64,000 nucleotides of DNA from Allosphingosinicella sp042666435 (GTDB taxonomy: Bacteria > Pseudomonadota > Alphaproteobacteria > Sphingomonadales > Sphingomonadaceae): positions 1,178,001 to 1,242,000 of the forward strand of contig NZ_JBHTDC010000001.1 of assembly GCF_042666435.1 (NCBI RefSeq), in the 5' to 3' direction. The notes beneath the pieces were generated by a model. The model saw nothing but the letters and a program-made list of their open reading frames with translations. It did not search any database and had not been told where the DNA came from. Of the stretch, positions 61,674 to 64,000 are shown one piece after another. Each line of letters begins with the position of its first letter. The stretch's first letter is position 1. The position numbers and the translations under genes are program-made.

Positions 61674-64000
61674 ATGACGGCGACACCCATGGATCCCGAT
61701 TTTGAAGACGCTCTGGCGCGTGCCTCGGCCTGTTCCCCCTTCCTGAAGCTCCAGCTCGAAGCACGGCCGGACGTGACCGAGCTGCTGCGCGCCGGGTCGA
61801 TCGAGGGAGCCTTGGAGAAGGCGCGGCTGAGCGGCGACGACGCGCCCGACATAGGGGCGTCGCTTCGCCGGGAGCGGAGCGCCACAGCGCTGGCGGTGGG
61901 CGTCGGCGACCTCGCCGGGGCCTTGCCGCTGGAGCGGGTGGTGGGGGCGCTTTCCGACCTCGCCGACCGCGCGCTGGGCGAGGCGCTGCGGAGCGCCATC
62001 GCCGCGCGCACTCCCGATGCCGAGCCGCGCGGATTCGCAATCGTCGCGCTCGGCAAGCTCGGCAGCCGCGAACTCAATTATTCGTCGGACGTCGATTTGC
62101 TGTTCCTGTTCGATCCCGAAACCTTGCCGGTGAAGCCCGGCGAGGAGCCCGCGCGCGCGGCGGTGCGGATTGGGCAAAGTCTGATCGAGCTCATCCAGAA
62201 GCGCGACGGAGAGGGCTATGTCTTCCGCGTCGACCTGCGGCTCAGGCCCTCGCCCGAGGTGACGCCGATCGCCTTGCCGGCGGGCGCGGCCATATCCTAT
62301 TACGAATCGAGCGCATTGCCGTGGGAGCGCGCCGCCTTCGTCCGCGCCCGCATTGTCGGCGGCGACGCCAGGCTCGGCGCTTATTTTCTCGACGCGATCC
62401 ACCCGTTCGTATGGCGCCGCTCGCTCGATTTCGGGGCGATCGAGGAGCTGCGCGCGATCACGCGCCGCATCCGCGACCATTATGCGCAGGGCCAGCGTTT
62501 CGGCCCGGGCTACGATCTGAAGCGCGGTCGGGGCGGCATCCGCGAGATCGAGTTCTTCGCCCAGATCCACCAGTTGATCCATGGCGGCCGCGAGCCGTCG
62601 CTGCGCGCGCCGGCCACCCTCGATGCGCTGGCGGCGCTAGCGAAGGCAGGCCGCATCCCGGCCGACGAGGCGTCGGACCTCGCCGCCGCGTACCGGCTGT
62701 TCCGCACCATCGAGCACCGCCTCCAGATGGTCGACGACCGCCAGACCCACAATCTTCCGGAGGATGCCGGCGCGCTGGACAATGTCGCGCGTCTCCACGG
62801 CCTCGCCGATGGCCGGGTATTGCTCGACCTGCTGGAGCCGCATGTCGAAAGAGTGGCGGCGATCTACGGCGGGTTGGGCGAGGCGGACGGCTCCGAGCTG
62901 CCCCGCGACCCCCAGGCGCTGGAGGCGCGGCTGTCCGCCGTCGGTTTCGAAGATGCGGCCGCGGGGCGGCTTCGCATCGAGGGCTGGCGGTCGGGCCGGG
63001 CGCGCTCGCTTCGCGGCGCGGCGTCGCGCGTCGCGTTCGAGGCGATGCTGCCGGCGCTGATCGAGGCTTTCGGCGACTCGCCGGACGGAATGCGCGCGAT
63101 GAACCGCTTCGACGACGTCGTGACCAAGCTGCCGAGCGGGGTCAATTTCTATCGGCTTCTCCAGGCGCGGCCCGGCCTGATCCGGACCCTGGCGACGATC
63201 CTGGCCCACGCGCCGGCGCTGGCCGAGCAGCTCGGCCGTCGCCCGGAGCTGCTCGACGGCCTGATCGATGCCAGCGCCTTCGAGCCGACGCGCGCGGTGG
63301 ATGCGCTGGCGCGCGACTTCGCCCGGCCCGAGCGCGAAGGCGAGGATTATCAGATATTGCTCGACCGGGTCCGTCGCCGCGTCAACGGCGCGCGGTTCGC
63401 GCTGGGAGTCCAGCTGGTGGCGGCGCATAGCGACCCGCTGGAGGTCGCCGGCGGCTATGCCCGCGTCGCCGAAGCCGCCATCCGGGTGCTCGCCGACGCC
63501 ACCATCGCGGAGTTCGAGGCGGTGCACGGCCGCGTCCCCGGATCCGAGCTGGTCATCCTCGGTCTCGGCAGGCTCGGCGGCGAGGCGCTGACCCACGCCT
63601 CCGATCTCGATCTCATCTACCTTTTTTCGGGGACGCACGAGGCCCAGTCGGACGGCGCGAGGCCGCTGCGGGCCACCGATTATTTCAACCGCCTCGCGCC
63701 GAGGATCACCGCCGCTCTGTCGGTTCCGACGGCGGCGGGGCCGCTCTACGATGTCGACACGCGCCTGCGTCCGTCGGGAGCGGATGGTCTGATCGCCGTC
63801 TCGCTGCCGAGCTTCGCCGATTATCAGACGACCCGCGCCTGGACCTGGGAGCATATGGCGCTCACCCGCGCCCGGCCGGTCTATGGATCGGACGAGGCGC
63901 GTGGCGCGCTGGGCAATATCGTCGAGAGCATCCTCCTGCAGCCGCGCGACGTCGCCGGCCTGGTCGCCGACACCGCGAAGATGCGGGCGGAGATCGCCGC
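61674..64000 (+). CDS. glnE: Glutamine synthetase adenylyltransferase/adenylyl-removing enzyme, 3' end missing
   Basis: The first 775 codons of GlnE; the frame is open to the window end. GlnE adds AMP to glutamine synthetase when nitrogen is plentiful and removes it when scarce. The first nucleotidyltransferase domain shows VALGKLGSRELNYSSDVDLL, typical of the de-adenylylating half, and the start of the second shows ILGLGRLGGEALTHASDLDL. FGPGYDLKRGRGGIREIEFF and LPSGVNFYRLLQARPGL are further family blocks. The ATG at 61674 is the likely start; a second ATG five codons later is possible, and neither has a strong ribosome binding site. Confidence 0.95.
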   Translation, partial: MTATPMDPDFEDALARASACSPFLKLQLEARPDVTELLRAGSIEGALEKARLSGDDAPDIGASLRRERSATALAVGVGDLAGALPLERVVGALSDLADRALGEALRSAIAARTPDAEPRGFAIVALGKLGSRELNYSSDVDLLFLFDPETLPVKPGEEPARAAVRIGQSLIELIQKRDGEGYVFRVDLRLRPSPEVTPIALPAGAAISYYESSALPWERAAFVRARIVGGDARLGAYFLDAIHPFVWRRSLDFGAIEELRAITRRIRDHYAQGQRFGPGYDLKRGRGGIREIEFFAQIHQLIHGGREPSLRAPATLDALAALAKAGRIPADEASDLAAAYRLFRTIEHRLQMVDDRQTHNLPEDAGALDNVARLHGLADGRVLLDLLEPHVERVAAIYGGLGEADGSELPRDPQALEARLSAVGFEDAAAGRLRIEGWRSGRARSLRGAASRVAFEAMLPALIEAFGDSPDGMRAMNRFDDVVTKLPSGVNFYRLLQARPGLIRTLATILAHAPALAEQLGRRPELLDGLIDASAFEPTRAVDALARDFARPEREGEDYQILLDRVRRRVNGARFALGVQLVAAHSDPLEVAGGYARVAEAAIRVLADATIAEFEAVHGRVPGSELVILGLGRLGGEALTHASDLDLIYLFSGTHEAQSDGARPLRATDYFNRLAPRITAALSVPTAAGPLYDVDTRLRPSGADGLIAVSLPSFADYQTTRAWTWEHMALTRARPVYGSDEARGALGNIVESILLQPRDVAGLVADTAKMRAEIA

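Overview
The window looks like a chromosomal segment of an alphaproteobacterium of the Sphingomonadales. The reasons are a PhyR–NepR–EcfG general stress response locus with a HisKA_2 kinase, the gene order argS–SPOR–nagZ–scpA–scpB–tatABC, a complete dcw division/cell-wall cluster, high GC throughout, and palindromic repeats (CCGTTCG…CGAACGG and GTCATCCCGGC…GCCGGGATGAC types) of a kind I associate with sphingomonad genomes. The exact genus cannot be fixed from the sequence alone. There is no rRNA, recognisable tRNA, CRISPR array, insertion sequence or prophage.

Layout. 0–2 kb: Mrp/ApbC Fe-S carrier ATPase, a CoA-binding protein and a 37-aa membrane peptide. 2–9 kb: a winged-helix/TPR regulator converges on an apparent minus-strand block of pmbA/tldE, an inositol-monophosphatase-family gene, a 94-aa protein of unknown function, ycaO and tfuA. 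This is the most unusual biosynthetic block here, because YcaO–TfuA pairs make thioamide or azoline changes in peptides and TldD/PmbA-type proteins mature such peptides. ubiA, rsmE and gshA follow. 11.4–17 kb: general stress response region with two small unknown genes, ecfG, a 45-aa membrane protein, phyR, nepR, a PhyP-like kinase with a degraded ATPase domain, a 62-aa hydrophilic protein, a candidate small RNA and an entericidin-like lipoprotein. Three sites match the EcfG promoter pattern GGAAC-N16/17-(C/T)GTT, in front of nepR, the 45-aa gene/ecfG and the candidate sRNA.

17–25 kb (minus strand): argS, SPOR protein, nagZ, scpA, scpB, tatA, tatB, tatC, and a two-HKD phospholipase-D-family protein. 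25–28 kb (plus): an endonuclease/exonuclease/phosphatase-family protein and an RTX repeat protein. 28–49.4 kb (minus): the 16-gene dcw cluster mraZ–rsmH–ftsL–ftsI–murE–murF–mraY–murD–ftsW–murG–murC–murB–ddl–ftsQ–ftsA–ftsZ, mostly with 1–10 bp overlaps, then a TPR–SPOR protein and dgt. A palindromic repeat lies in frame inside murB and another between ddl and murB. The region before mraZ holds two DnaA-like boxes, a GANTC site and a 20-bp tandem repeat; two GANTC sites precede ftsZ.

49.6–64 kb: small envelope proteins including an MliC-like lipoprotein, DUF1761 and VOC proteins, purL, bfd–bfr iron storage with a palindrome that may be iron-responsive, a DUF418 membrane protein, an HPt protein, panB–yfgM-like–bamB–der, two small genes (one with NepR-like spacing of conserved residues), and the start of glnE, which runs off the window end.
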